Source: Angiostrongylus vasorum (lineage: Eukaryota > Nematoda > Chromadorea > Rhabditida > Metastrongylidae). Taken from it: a DNA stretch of 64,000 nt. The stretch is taken from assembly GCA_018806985.1 (NCBI GenBank), contig JADANN010000443.1:3284667-3348666 (forward strand). The letters are read 5' to 3'. The notes below the pieces were generated by a model. The model had not been told where the DNA came from and did not search any database. It saw only the letters and a program-made list of their open reading frames with translations. How positions within the stretch are numbered: the first letter of the stretch is position 1; every line of letters starts with the position of its first letter. Shown here in pieces: positions 45,722-57,799 of the stretch. Made by a program: the position numbers and the translations under genes.

Positions 45722-45729
45722 CGATGAAC

Positions 45730-48110
45730 AAAGCTGCTTCCATTTGTTTTCCTTAAAGGGTTTTCATCATAGCCATTAAAACCTCGTGTTGTAGAAAAAA
45801 AACCGTAGAATCTCAAGCCTTCCAGTTCTCACTACCATATGGAGAACAGAAAGATATTATTAGTTATTGACCGCATTAATACTACTTTATGAGAACAGTG
45901 ATTTATTGCATTCTACTATAAGAAATATGGTTTGGGGGGGAGCAGTAATAGAACTGCAGTGCAATGAACAGACTATAACAACTCCACTGGTTCAACCCCT
46001 GCCTCATAAAAACTAAACTTCCTATCTCATCGAGGTTTGTAAATTGATATTACACTGATCTGGATGAATCTGTCTTTGGTTCACAATGGCCTATGACTCA
46101 TTTCACAGTGGTCTCTGCGGTGGAGGCCTGGCAGCGTATTTCAGGATAACAAGGAGAATTACTCGACTACCATTCAACGGCATGCATGAAGAAGGCCAAA
46201 AATCTTTAAGTTCAAGGATCCGTTGGACTTACATTCAAATTCGAAGTGCTTCATGGATAATGGATGTATGACTACGAACTGAATGAAAAAAAATCGCTGG
46301 AATCTAGACAATGCGTGACGTCGGCTCAAAGGAAAAAAATCAGAAAAGCATAATTCTTTGTGGTAAATTTATAGTGATGGACAGAACGATTGAGCAGAAT
46401 TGACAGCATAAGTGACAACATCTTGATAATTGCATGACCGAGGAGAATCGGGGCTTACTACAAAGTCTTAACATTTAGAAGCTGTCATAAGCAATAATCT
46501 GAGGAAACCATCGGTGAACCGCCCAGGTCAGTGGGTTTTTTTTATAAGGATTTCGTGTTAGCCTGCTAGTGGAAAAAATACTTTTTGATAGCAATTATCT
46601 CGTCAATATTCATAGGTTTTGTTGACATAAGGCGTCATTGTTGTAAACTAGCTAGAAAGCAGGGAAAATACCGATGTGCAAGCACTAGGTTGCCCAGATA
46701 CGAGTAGAATTCCGTTGTTGGGGTGGATGGCACGTAGTGAGCCCCTAGTAGGGAAAATCGCGACTTAGAAGCACAGCTAAGGTTCTAATTTTTGCTCATA
46801 CCTTAGCATCCTTATGGTTGTATTTCAAGCCGTGCCCTGCCACGAAAAAAGTATGAGGCAGAAAGGGAAAGTTAGTACAATGCTGATGCAGATTACGCAA
46901 TGACATGTCGACTAATTGGTAGTCAACAGTAATTTGTCAACTCTAGACAGGTCTACCAAGAACACACAATCAGTAGTGATGGTCGGATATTCTTAAAATA
47001 CAATCGCTGCCGTTTAAATTGACTGGCCAGGCTTCTGAATATTCTTTCTTCATCTGCCTTCAATTGCAGTAAGAAATTCTTGTTGTTGAAAACACGTTAT
47101 TGGTGTAGGTTTAGTGTTTCCCCAAACCACGATAGACAGATTTCTACGGCGTCACTCAAAACACTAGAAAGAACGAAGAACCAAAACTACATAAACGTCT
47201 TGGTGGATTTTTTTCAGGAATGTTTCATTTGAGGGCTCCATACTGCTTTGAAAAATATAGTGTTAGTCTTAGGAATTTTATGAAGTCAGAGTTTTGTTTA
47301 GTTTCTTCTTTTGAGCAAAAATAGCGTGGTAAGGAAATCATGGAATTTCTCCATCTTTTCTCGACTTAAAACTAATCGTGAAAGCTTTACGCTCCTAAAT
47401 TGTTTCTGGAAACACATGAAAATCTAATTATTCGAAATTGGCAAGGTTTGATGAGTACACCAGGAACCTAGGGATTTCTCATCAAAACGCACCAAAAAGC
47501 CTTCTTCATCAGTCAACCTGTGAAGTCCATATCTCGGAGTTATACAGGGGAACACGACAAGGCCTTCTTGCCATCATTCTCATGTCGGTCATTAGTCCCG
47601 TACTTGGCAGGCTTTGATTATCGAGAGCTAGCGTTTACCCTGCGTGATTCACATCTATTGCCAAGGCCTCTTCTTGAGTTACATTCTAGAATTTGCTTGT
47701 GAGGTCTGGGGAGAATAAAGTTAAGAAAACAAGAATTTCTTTGTGGAGTCGCTTAAAAGAACCAGTATTCAATTCTCTTCGTAGATGACCTTGCGAGATG
47801 CCACATTGTAGAGGAATGACTGTTGACTACGGTTGCTGACATTTCGACAGAAGTGAAGTAGCGTTAAAATTAGAAAAGGCTTCGCATTTCGTCGTAGTTC
47901 AGTTTCCGACCATAGTTCATTTTCGAGCGAGTTTTTAGTTGACCAAGAGTGATTGAGCTATCAGGGAACATCGGCGTGATGAATAGCACATGTTTTAGAA
48001 GAGCTGCATGTTTTTGGAAGCAGTAGAGAGGACCACTTAACAAATGTTACAAGTCAAGTCTGACATGTGGTTAATTCCGTTCTATCTACTAGGAATATTC
48101 TAGAATACGC
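45730..48110. other. No firm gene
   Basis: 46670-46830, 44360-44540 and 43195-43400 share blocks such as 'gatgctcagacatgagcag', suggesting another old repeat. At 46140-46270 two short frames after 'gcgtatttcag' look exon-like (DNKENYSTTIQRHA; FKDPLDLHSNSKCFMDNG) but cannot be joined. Confidence 0.3.
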
Positions 48111-48160
48111 AGCCTTTTTTTTGATAAGCTTACACGAGGTTGATAAATATGCCTATTTTC

Positions 48161-48199
48161 GGCTAACGTCTCGACGTCTTCGTCTTCATCAGAGCTAAT
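48161..48199 (-). ncRNA. Hammerhead-like motif, left arm
   Basis: Mirror copy: CTGATGA (rc of 48186-48192), stem II GACG/CGTC, but GAGAC instead of GAAAC, a change in an invariant position. Probably inactive. Confidence 0.55.
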
Positions 48200-48532
48200 G
48201 ATCCGAGCCGATGGTCCACACTTGTTGTTCGTCTCGATGCGGCTTCTTCGCCTTCGTGTCGAATTAGGTCTTCCTCAGCGGACCATCTCCTCAAATGAGG
48301 CATACTCCCTCGGTGATGCCCTTTTGTGCAAGACGCTGATGGTGGATAGTTGTGATTGTCTGGTGATAGCAGCTTTTTTATTCCAGTCAATCTTTCCTGC
48401 AGAAGTCGGTATCATTATGAATATGGGTATGCCTCATTCGAGGAGATGGCCCGCTGAGGAAGACCTAACTCGAAAAGAAAGCGAAGATGTCGCATCGAGA
48501 CGAACAACAAGCGTGGACCATCGACTCGGATC

Positions 48533-48576
48533 ATCGGCTCTGATGAAGACGAAGTCGTCGAAACGTTAGTCGGATT
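48533..48576 (+). ncRNA. Hammerhead ribozyme motif, right arm
   Basis: CTGATGA at 48540-48546, stem II GACGA/TCGTC, GAAAC and GTT. Stem I pairs 'atcggct' with 'agtcggat' over about six positions including wobbles. All invariant core residues are present. Stem III has no loop, as in the Penelope motifs. Confidence 0.7.
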
Positions 48577-48802
48577 TAAGCATATTTGTCAACCTCGTGT
48601 AAGCCTATCAAGGAAAAAAAATACATATTGATTAGTCATGCTGAGGTTGAAGGAAAGTCGCTTTTGAAATATTCCAGAATACGTTCGTCATTTCTTAAGT
48701 TTCGGTAAAAAAAAGTAAATCAACATTTAAGTTCTTATAGGTATTTCGAAACAACCTAGTCATCAAAACTACATATCCGATTATTCCAGTCCTTTACAAC
48801 CG

Positions 48803-49090
48803 TCACGCATAGTTCTCTAAACAATTTAAAAACTTTTTAACCGAAAATATGCGTTTATTCGAAGAACGTTGGGGTGTATGGTAGCAGAGTACGGCGCTGC
48901 CGTGGCGTACACGATCCCTGGCTAAAGTGTCTTTAAGTTTGCTTTCAGCCAGCTTATCTCTTAAGTGCCAAACTCTTTCAAATTTAGTCTGAAAGGAGGA
49001 GAACACTTTTTTCCGGTGACGAGTTCCCGTGTTACCATAGGAGATTGTAATCATGTTCAGCACTTCGCGCAGTTTACGAATTGAAGGGAG
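48803..49090 (-). CDS. Candidate terminal exon, 95 residues
   Basis: Acceptor tcacataacag, phase 0, open to TGA at 48805-48803: LPSIRKLREVLNMITISYG, FQTKFERVWHLRDKLAESKL, KDTLARDRVRHGSAVLCYH, then KRIFSVKKFLNCLENYA. Basic and helical. An internal ctcctttcag at 49011 offers an alternative start. No family recognised; a transposon origin cannot be excluded. Confidence 0.45.
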   Translation of the reverse strand, partial: LPSIRKLREVLNMITISYGNTGTRHRKKVFSSFQTKFERVWHLRDKLAESKLKDTLARDRVRHGSAVLCYHTPQRSSNKRIFSVKKFLNCLENYA

Positions 49091-49369
49091 CTGTTATGTG
49101 ATTGTTCAATGACAAAATTTCCTGATCTCAACAAAACGACTAGTTGCAACTGCACTGGAATCGCCATCATTTACTCATCAACTGTTGCGAGAATTCAATA
49201 GCATCGATTACTAGCACTAACATAAGTAGTAAAAGATGAGAATAAAAAAACGGCTGAAAAGCCTATCGTTGTTTAGAGTCCATTTCCTAAAATACAGAAA
49301 GCAGTCACATGACTGGCTAAAGAGGAAGATGCAATATGCACTAGTAAGCTTATGGAGTTCATTTCTTCT

Positions 49370-49770
49370 CCTTATACTTATTTGGATACTTGGATGGTTC
49401 GTCCTCACTGGTTGTGCGGGTCCCAGCGAAATTTTCACTTTTCAGGAGTGTCGCTGGTTTAACAAGTGTGGTTCCTTGGAGACCGGAGGTTAGCCTAGCC
49501 AAAGTCTATCCCAGGTCGTCGCCACCACAGGCAGTTTCGGCCTTTGGGGACTAGAGGGAGATTTGCCACCATGCAAGTAGTCTGATACTAGGACGGTGGT
49601 GGATCAGGATGTTCGTTTACTCTTACCTAGGCTTCCTTATGGAAACCCCGGACCCCTTCTCAGCTTGGGAGACTCTGCTGGGGGGAATGAATTCCCTAAC
49701 TTTACATCGCAGGCCAACACCCAGGAACACCTCCCAGCCCCGATGAGGCGGTAAGCCGCTTGGAGGCGCC
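49370..49770 (-). repeat. Family D repeat, full copy
   Basis: From 'tacttggatggttcgtcctc' to 'tgaggcggtaagccgctt'. Reverse of 4128-4530. Confidence 0.8.
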
Positions 49771-50162
49771 TTCACTTTATTATAAGAGAATTTTCACATC
49801 ATGAATTACATTACTGAAGGACTATGAGAAATAGGGTTTATGAGTTTCGTCTGAAGAATGGCAGTTTATCAAGAATGAAGCGAACAGTTAATCAAATATC
49901 ATTCAAGATGAAATTACTTTCATATTGGACGAGAAGGTCATAACTGATGGCAAGCAATTAGTTGCTTGGTCCTACAACGGAATTAAAAAATTTTGTGCAG
50001 GATGAATACATAATGCCGTATGACGTGGAGTCTAGAAGTAGTGTGGGAGCGATGGAAAAAAAACAGATGTGTGGCAAGAATGAAAGGTGAGTCGTAGCGA
50101 AAAAAGAAAAAAAGAAGCAAAGAAAAAACGGATGGAAGGGCTTAGAAGAAAGAAAAACTTAC

Positions 50163-50340
50163 GTCAAGAATAGTTTTCGTTTGCGGTTCCTCGAAGAATT
50201 CCTCGTACTCGAGTTCATGATCTTTCGAGGTGGACGGTAGACTGAGATCCGATGCACTAAGGCCTGAACAACAGTATTCAACGCTACGAGGAACTGTTTA
50301 ACGGATTCTTGGTAGTTGTAAGTGTTGTTCACACACAGCA
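50163..50340 (-). CDS. Internal exon, frame uncertain
   Basis: Strong signals bound it: acceptor atgggatttcag (AG 50342-50341) and donor GAC-GTAAGT (50162). One frame is open from end to end (LCVNNTYNYQESVKQFLV, NTVVQALVHRISVYRPPRK). A second frame is open only from a weaker acceptor at 50294 (DLSLPSTSKDHELEYEEFF, EEPQTKTILD) and looks equally coding. Both need one carried base, as supplied by the exon at 54590-54457. Confidence 0.5.
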
Positions 50341-50739
50341 CTGAAATCCCATCAAAAACAGAACAAACAAAATTTTGAGTTAAGCAGCCATTCTTCAATG
50401 CACTGATCAACTAGCGTTCAAATGTCACTGATCATTCCACAACCAATATTCGCATCTTGTGTGAGGAAAAAACTATCAAGACGTCGATAATGCAATGTTT
50501 ATCTTTATTCCCTCAAGGATGAGAACGCGGGTGTAGCGCAGTGGCAAGAGGTACACTACAGCACATATTTCGTCGTTGGTTCGACGTTGCCCGCGCAGTC
50601 AACGAGGCGTTTCATCCTTGCCAGGTCGGAAAACAGGTATCAGACTCGTCTAAGGAGATAAAAAAAAACCGAGCTGGTACCTCGGTATTTCACCGCAATT
50701 CATTGTACTGGCCAGATTTACAATCAGTAAGCTAAACGA

Positions 50740-50985
50740 ATGGTGCATATAGCGCAGTGATTACAGACGCCTCGCAATACACATAGGATCGACTCCACGC
50801 CCCAGGCCCACCAAGCCTTTCCTCCTTCCGGGGTCGGCAAATCGGTGCCCGACCGGTCTAGGAGGATATCAGAACTGAGTCATCGTACACACCAGATTCA
50901 ATTACCTCTAACGATGTTTAATGATGTCGAATGCATGGCGCATCTTTCAGGGGATTGATCAACGATGACATCTTCTTTCAGCTTT
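50740..50985 (+). repeat. SINE A copy
   Basis: Head 'ggtgcatatagcgcagtgat' and 'ggatcgactccacgcccc', tail 'cgaatgcatggcgcatcttt'. Confidence 0.8.
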
Positions 50986-51235
50986 AACCTTCACAATGTT
51001 ATGAATGGAAAGCAAGACGGATTCCTTGGATATGCCGAATGCATTGTCCTTTTATTCTTCTAAATCCCAATAACTAACGCTTCGTTTGATTTCAAACCTT
51101 CTTCAAAGAGACAGTTTTTGTGTGTCTTATTCATTTCCTCATTCTATGTAACCTATTTGCTGCTGCTACAGTATTTCTAAAACCGAATTTCATTTTTACA
51201 CCAGTACAAGCAGTCGATACTTTCTTATATTATAA

Positions 51236-51615
51236 AGTTAACGCGAGATTGTTGAAGAAAATTTTTTCTCCTGGTGCGCCGCTCTAGTCTTCTTCAAGAC
51301 CCTAACTGATTCAAGTCGATGTTCCACAGGTGGTCGAATTCGCAATGTGAGACCATCGTTATCGAGTGGAGTCGAATTCATACTGGATGCCATCAGGTCA
51401 ACCGTACCCCACAGAAGAACACCCCCCCCCCGATATGATTTCTTCATTCGAGCGGTATTTAACCGGTCGGATTCAAGTCGATGCCGCAACGAAGATCCAA
51501 CAACGCTAGGACGACCCGACTGTGGACAATCGACTCCCATCAATCTGGCTTTAAAGAATAAAGAGACTTCGGAACGCTAGCCGAATAAAACTGCGCACCA
51601 ACCAACCTCGTTTTA
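51236..51615. mobile_element. Foldback element, decayed
   Basis: Left end 'gttaacgcgagattgttga' and right end 'caaccaacctcgttttag' mirror each other, as do 'tcaagtcgatgttccacagg' and the opposite arm. The right arm has a decayed hammerhead ('agagacttcggaacgctagc'). A run of ten C lies at about 51421-51431. Confidence 0.55.
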
Positions 51616-51619
51616 GTTT

Positions 51620-53080
51620 AGTAATCCCAGAAACTATCTGTGCAGCTGGTTTCTTTCACCAAGTGGAAAAAACATGAAAGTTTCTAAAGGAGGCTAAATC
51701 TGTAGAAACGTTAGATCCATTGAGAACAAAAATATTCCATCAATAGTCTCTTATCTGCTTTCCAAAAACCCTCAAATTATTGATGTTATTGATTGATAGT
51801 GTATTTTGTTGATCAAGGTTAATATATCGCATCTACTAGGAAGTTGATCATCAGAAGTATTAATAAGCTTACTGTACTGCTTTGAATCTGGTATTTGCAA
51901 TCATATTTAGGAATCTTAGTGCCTCGTTCCTTATTTTCTTGTACTATTATTTTCTTGAATTATTGATTGGTTCTCGAAAAGTGACGTCATTACTTTTGGA
52001 ATGTAGAGTTAAGCAACTTTACGTCCGATATTTAGCTTCACCAAGAAACAGAAAGATTGCACGTCTTAACAAGAAATTCAGTAGGTTTGTGAAATAAGTG
52101 GATCTAAAAATACTGAGGAAGTTAAAACAAGATGAGTACTGCGTCAAGTACTTATTAAAAGATAACTGGCCGATTTGTAGTACATGATGGAAGACAAAAG
52201 ATGAAGCTGTCGGCGGTGATCACTACCTAAAGATGTGACATGCATTCGAACTCAACAACTATTGTTTGAAATGGCTGATTTTAGATACTCAATGCATTAG
52301 GGGTTTCATTCGAATATGACCTACGTGAATAAATGAAACTCTTATAAGTTCATCCTCGTTGTTCGTCTCACGACAACAGCTGTCTCGTAGCTGTCAAATT
52401 TTCTTATATAGCAAGAAATGTTCGTATTTCTTCAGCTAACATAACCTCGAGCAGCCTTCACTTCTTTCAAAGGATGATTTTTTTCCCTTTCGGCATGCAT
52501 CTTGAGCGCCGTCATTGCATTCCAGTTTGCAATAAGCGAACGAAAGGGGGGGCGGAGCTACAAGGTATGATGGTACACTGTACGAGGAATTGAACTTGAG
52601 AACTCAAAAGACCGACTTCCCTACAATCCTCGGCATAGATAGTTGTTATATTTATCTGCATGATCTTATAAACTGGCCTTCTTAATGTATATACTAGTCG
52701 GAAAGTGTTAGAGCTCTTTATATCAAAATAATCGGCTTAATTCCAATAGGTTTGAGAGTTGCTATTTTGATACGGACGAATAGAGTTAAACCTGTGGTGT
52801 TTTCCTTTCTCAAAATTATGTCTAAGTCAAACTGAGGTTTCACTTCCATGTTCTTACATCAAGCAAGGTTTCCAAACACAAATTCTCTTTAAAGTCGACA
52901 GTTGGCTAGAAAACGAATCCCAGTTTCAAAGGTTCCGCAGTTTTGAGCGTCAGGAGGCACTGGCTATGGTTTTGTGCTGTCGTCATCAAATAGTAACAAA
53001 AAACTGAATTCTTGTTTTATTCACTTCATGAAAAAATTACGGCTTCTAGACATGTATGTATAATTTATCTGTGCTATATA
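51620..53080. other. No gene; one SINE A fragment
   Basis: 52195-52265 matches the SINE A tail in minus orientation ('gaagctgtcggcggtgatca'). Otherwise AT-rich sequence without recognised features. Confidence 0.4.
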
Positions 53081-53084
53081 CATA

Positions 53085-53470
53085 TAAACGGTTTACCGAC
53101 TCATCGTGGATGAGAGGTGTTCCTGGGTGTCGAGCTGTGACGTACAGGAGGATTCATCCCCCCCATAGTGTCTCCCAAGCTGACAAGGAGTCCGGCGTTT
53201 CCATCAGGAAGCCTAGCTAAGGATAAGCCAATGCCAGGATCCGCTACCGTCTTGACATCAAACTAGTCGCATGATGGCAGGTCAACCTCTGATTCACAAG
53301 TGTGGAGGCTGCTTGTGATGGCGACGACCTGACGCAGACTTTAGCCAGGCCATCCTTGGGACTCGAGAGAACCACAATGGCTTAACCAGCAAGTTTTTGG
53401 AGAATAGAAATTATGCTAGGGATCGCACAACCAGTGAAGACGGGCCATGCAACTGTCCAAGTAGGTAAGA
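53085..53470 (+). repeat. Family D repeat, full copy
   Basis: 'aacggtttaccgactcatcg' to 'gggccatgcaactgtccaag'. Plus orientation. Confidence 0.8.
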
Positions 53471-54456
53471 TTTGATGAAGTACCTGACGGAATTCGAAGA
53501 ATTAGCGCAAAGAAAAGTAATGCCTAATGCTCGGTGATTTCATTTCACTGCTCGTCCATTGTTTCTTTATACCAGTTATTTTTTAAGGGATTTTTTCAAT
53601 CAGCACGAGTTGCTGTCGTAATAGATTTGGAAACAGGTAACAAATCACATTACTGTAACATTTAGTCGTAAGTTTCAAAATTTTCAGGCTCTCTGCTCTT
53701 AAGCGATGAGCTGAGAATAAATCTATCAAACTCCTGAACATAGTAGATGTTCATTTATTGATTACCACACTGTGGCCATCAATATGTTTTACCACGATGC
53801 AACTGGGCACAAATCATGCGTTTTGATTACATAGCGGTAAGGTTGTGCTCAAGCCACAAATATTTGCTGAACTAAAGTTTGGCCATGATGATTGTAAGCA
53901 GGTAAGTATAGAGTGACAATAGCCGCTACATATGCCACTATCACATTTGCATGCAGCCATAATCTGCTTGCATAAACTGTATATTTGGTCAATATTTTTT
54001 AGCAAGTATTTTTCCTCAAAAAAATCGATTTCGATTCAATATCGGCCCGAACAATCGTCATGGTATCTTAATGATAAGCTAAGATAAGCTCACACAAGCT
54101 TAGCAGGAAACGGGTCTCCATTCAGTGACGTGCACCTCAGAACGGTCCAGAATTTTCTGCATATCCCACAAAATGACAGTGATGTAGACATCTTTCTCGA
54201 GTCATTTTTATGACCTTTAAGACGTCGACATGACTGGAACACTGGAACACTAGCGACACTAAGCATTTCGTTGTCAAAATCGTGTAAGCTTCTCAATAAG
54301 TTGACACATTGGTCTCTTATATCTTCGCAACAATCAGGAACTCTAACTAGGCTGTGAAAAACATGTCTGACCAAAATGACAACAGTCAATACATAACATG
54401 ACATAATATTAGGATTGGATGGACCACAAAAAGCTCAATGAGCATTATCACCTTAC

Positions 54457-54590
54457 CGACTCGTGTTCCATTTTTTAGATAGCACATATCTGCTTCGTCG
54501 GGTGGTCGACGCACCAACGTACTTCTCCACTTACGGATTGTGTTCGTCTTACGATCACAAATCCAACCCCAGATTTTCTGCATGTTTTCC
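54457..54590 (-). CDS. Candidate internal exon
   Basis: Acceptor ttgcgtcttcag and donor GTAAGG bound 44 codons: ENMQKIWGWICDRKTNTIRK, WRSTLVRRPPDEADMCYL, KNGTRV. An upstream acceptor (tgacaacag, about 54706) would extend it in frame with SHPSIPSPTASQENEVSPL. It ends with one base, matching the exon at 50340. Confidence 0.45.
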
Positions 54591-54860
54591 CTGAAGACGC
54601 AACTTAAATGTCTAAACTCGCGAAATGGGGACAGCGGACTCACTTCATTTTCCTGGCTAGCCGTCGGTGAGGGTATGGAGGGATGGCTAACCGATAGCGG
54701 TAAGCGCACTGTTGTCAAAGAACAAGTTTAGCGATGACAATGGTGAATGATGTGGATCAGCTTCGGATCATAATAGGTGTTTATGAGGCAATTATCTTGT
54801 TCTCAAATAACGTTGAACACATCCAGACACAAACACACTGAGCCACCAGCCAGACAGAAC

Positions 54861-54890
54861 AGCCAGCCAGCCAGCCAGCCAGCCAGCCAC
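54861..54890. repeat. Tetranucleotide microsatellite (CCAG)n
   Basis: About seven CCAG units in a row. Confidence 0.9.
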
Positions 54891-55289
54891 TGAGATCCCG
54901 ACTACAGCACACGCTCAGCCAGTAGTGTCTTATCACTAATCGATAATCGCCTCCGGCAGCTTTTTCGTCACATGTACACACACGCACATACACTTCACAA
55001 CTTCGTCGACGAGTCGACCGAGTGCTGCAGGTGATCGAGTGATGACAAACGACGCAACTGCTTAATCAGATTATTATTTGTGACTTTGCTTTCAGTCTTG
55101 ATGACGGCATAGTAATAATATAATCAGTTGGGGTTGGGAAAGTCACGATAGGGTTGAGGATCGTTGCATTCTGCCTAGAGATGTTAGATTTCATTTTTGT
55201 ATTGTCTCAGCTAATGTGGTTCATTCTCTAGCATCGCCGTGGATGTCGTTAAAAATTATATGCCATAATATAATGATTAAGATCCTTGT

Positions 55290-55560
55290 AGAAACTCTTA
55301 ACGATACGCGAGCCCCTGGAAAGGGGGTAATCGTGGTTCGATCTGCTCGAGGTCCAAGTTGTACGAATATCTCAGCATCGTTGCAGTTGTATTTCACATC
55401 ATACCGTGTCTTGAAAAAATTATGGCAGGCAGCATTTGAAAGGTTAATATTGTGATTTCGACCACAGCGTTAGCTTAACTGCGTTCAATAACGATTTGTG
55501 TTACCCAGATCAATCTCGCTGACCGGTGATTGCTGATGGCAGCGTGAAGTAGAAAACTAG
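55290..55560 (+). repeat. Family C, decayed
   Basis: 'gaatatctcagcatcgttgc', 'cagatcaatctcgctgaccg' and 'gtgattgctgatggca' are C blocks in altered order. Confidence 0.5.
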
Positions 55561-55719
55561 CTAAGAGAAACTTTTCAAAATTTTACAAAAAATGGGATGC
55601 AAGGTATAATTGGTGTGCTAAGAAACCTGTACGATTACAGTATCACGAGTAAATACAGCTCAAGTTGAAAAGCCAGCTTTTTGAGATACTGAGAATTGTT
55701 GTAGGCATTCTCTACAAGT

Positions 55720-55980
55720 AGATGCGTGTAGCACAGTGGTTAGAGGTGCCCTGCAATACACATGAGTTCTATCCTGTGCCCCAGGCTCACCAAGCCGTCC
55801 ATCTCTCCGGAGTCGGCAAATTCTCGCTAGACTTGTCTGGGAGGATAGCAGCACGGACGTGATACATCGGCAAGCCAACGCAAGTCAATGTGTGAGCCAG
55901 ATACGCGTTCTTTCACGCTTAACGATGCGCAATAAAGCAGAATTTATGGCGGGTCCTTCAGGAATTGAGCAGCGACGGCA
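55720..55980 (+). repeat. SINE A copy
   Basis: Head 'gatgcgtgtagcacagtggt' with 'tagaggtgccctgcaatac', body 'ttgtctgggaggatagcagc', tail near 'caggaattgagcagcgacgg'. Confidence 0.75.
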
Positions 55981-56329
55981 GCTTTGTTCTTTTTTTATTT
56001 TATACTCTACAAGTACAGCTACGATTATCTAAGAGTACGTATCGCGTGCAAGAGCAACATCTACCATATTGATGGCTTAGCCGCTTCGTGTTGGACGTCA
56101 CAATCTACCATGAGCGAACGCACACAGTGTTCATTCATTGTTTCAAGTCTTACAGAATGACCTCAACCGAATCCGAACGCCACCCCCTGGCAAATTAGTG
56201 AATACACCTATGTTGACCTCTGGCAGCTATCTGGACAACCACGAAACTTCTTGTCGATATAAACAGCAGAGTAACTGTCCTCTGACAAAGTGTGACAAAG
56301 CACTACCTGAGTCGTTATTTCATCTCTTT

Positions 56330-56710
56330 ATTTACGTACAAGCAGATGTTTCGGCGGATTTCGCCTTCTTCAGAGATTGGAAAGGTCAAGATGATCGCAA
56401 TCTACTCAGCCAACCGCCTCAATATCCGAACAGAGAAAAAAGCTAAACCGAGATTTCAGTCACACTGAACACAGAATACTTTCTTTTCACACTCATCGCT
56501 TTCTATGAGTCTTCCACTGAATATGCCACGTGGAGACTAACCGCACAGCATAAAAGCGTGATGTACTCCTCACATCAGAGCAACAACTTGACCTTCCCAG
56601 GCTCTGGGGAGGACGAAATCCGCCGAAACGTCAGCTTGAGCGTAAATAAAGAAATGAAATAGCACCTCGTGTTTGTTAAACAAGATTATAAAAAAATGTT
56701 CGGTCAATGC
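56330..56710. mobile_element. Two Penelope tails in inverted arrangement
   Basis: 56340-56560 is the tail block in reverse (hammerhead rc 'gtttcggcggatttcgcctt', core CTGAAGA). 56585-56710 is a truncated forward copy ('gaaatccgccgaaacgtcag', core CTGGGGA, ending 'ggtcaatgccgaggttaata'). They face away from each other around a 25-bp centre. Confidence 0.7.
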
Positions 56711-57036
56711 CGAGGTTAATAGAAGTGGGCATTAGCTAAGTGTTTCAGCAGGTCGCTGAATAATTGTTTATCTAAAATTTCCCTCTGAAATAAAATCTTA
56801 TTGAAAAAATAAGCTCTTTTTTTACTGTTGTTATAAACTGGAACCATTGTTTCAGTGAGATTTCCCATATTAGTCACCGTCGTTATGTACTGGTAATCAA
56901 TCCCAGAAGCTGATCAATCCTGAAAAGCAGAATCCCAGGCGCAACAAAGTTTTCGAGATTTGACTGTGATGCTGCGCTTTCAGCACATTCTATTTGCTCG
57001 TTCGTAGTATTCCTAGTGTTGGAAATGAAGAATCAC

Positions 57037-57108
57037 CTGTTCGATTAGGTCACTGAGCACAACGCGGAAATGACATTGGCCGTTTTTCGCTTCGCAGTTG
57101 TCAGAGCT
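57037..57108 (-). CDS. Candidate internal exon
   Basis: Acceptor ccttttgtccag and donor GTGATT bound exactly 24 codons, phase 0 to 0: SSDNCEAKNGQCHFRVVLSD then LIEQ. No family recognised. Confidence 0.4.
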
Positions 57109-57204
57109 CTGGACAAAAGGTATTGAGCAGTTCTCTTAGGAGAGTGGGATAAACAGCTACACCATTTCCACTATAGAAAAGGGGTTTTTTTTAGAAAACA
57201 GTTA

Positions 57205-57443
57205 TCAAATTTGGGCAGAATTTGCCCATGGTATAGCAAAGTTTCCTTGAGAAGCTAATATTTCTTGAAATCTTATTGGCAAGAGTGAGCACAAAAGTGC
57301 TTGGAGACAAGCTATTGTGGAGTGAATCCTACAGCTTCGCTTTATGCTCCCTCTACTTTCACTGGGCTTCAAATTAATGGGACCACGCCAAACACGTCCA
57401 ACCTCTGCTTCTACGGATGTGTTCCAGTGTAACGAAAGATCTC
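57205..57443 (-). CDS. Candidate exon, 78 residues open
   Basis: Acceptor tcgtaatttcag, then DLSLHWNTSVEAEVGRVW, NLKPSESRGSIKRSCRI, LLPIRFQEILASQGNF and stop TGA. No ATG is needed if internal. Could equally be repeat-derived. Confidence 0.3.
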
Positions 57444-57799
57444 CTGAAATTACGATATGATGGAACAGCCAGGAAATTTGATAAATTACAGCAGTCTATG
57501 CCCACAGATTGAAGCTATCCAATACGGAAAGACATAGGTTAGATATTTGATATAGTAAGTTTTTTAAAAGAAGGCAAATCGAGAATATTTTTGCTTCAAA
57601 CGAAATTTTACCACCTACTAGTCTGTTGTTCGATGTTCTGTAGATGACACAGAAATTATATGGGCTTCAAGCTTCAAACTGCTAAAGCTTCAAAAAGTGT
57701 CTGGAAATGTAATGAGTGATGTACTTTATTGAAGTCTATCAAAACACTATACGTCCAGTTATGTATGGTACACACCAGGGTAGAATTACAAAAGAATAA

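Larger units (their letters stand above)
48119..48612. mobile_element. Foldback element with hammerhead motifs in both arms
   Basis: Arms 48121-48302 and 48429-48610 are inverted repeats. The outer ends are 'ttgataagcttacacgaggt' and 'acctcgtgtaagcctatcaa'. The spacer is about 125 bp. No coding capacity. T-rich and A-rich runs flank it (48113-48120; 48614-48621). It is the best preserved of three such elements (see 11494 and 51236). Confidence 0.8.

Noticed and set aside
45385..45816. 143-codon minus frame, the second longest open frame seen
   Set aside because: It is antisense to the GC-rich terminal exon at 45480-45720, which has splice phase and poly(A) support.
48198..48569. 123-codon plus frame
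   Set aside because: It runs through the inverted arms of the foldback element; the palindrome makes frames open on both strands.
54861..54890. CCAG run as a possible CRISPR-like or regulatory array
   Set aside because: It is a simple microsatellite with no spacers.
57037..57108. Exon read as a second globin helix E ('LSDLIEQ' against 'IGELIDQ')
   Set aside because: The match is short, spacing is off by one and no other globin exon lies nearby.
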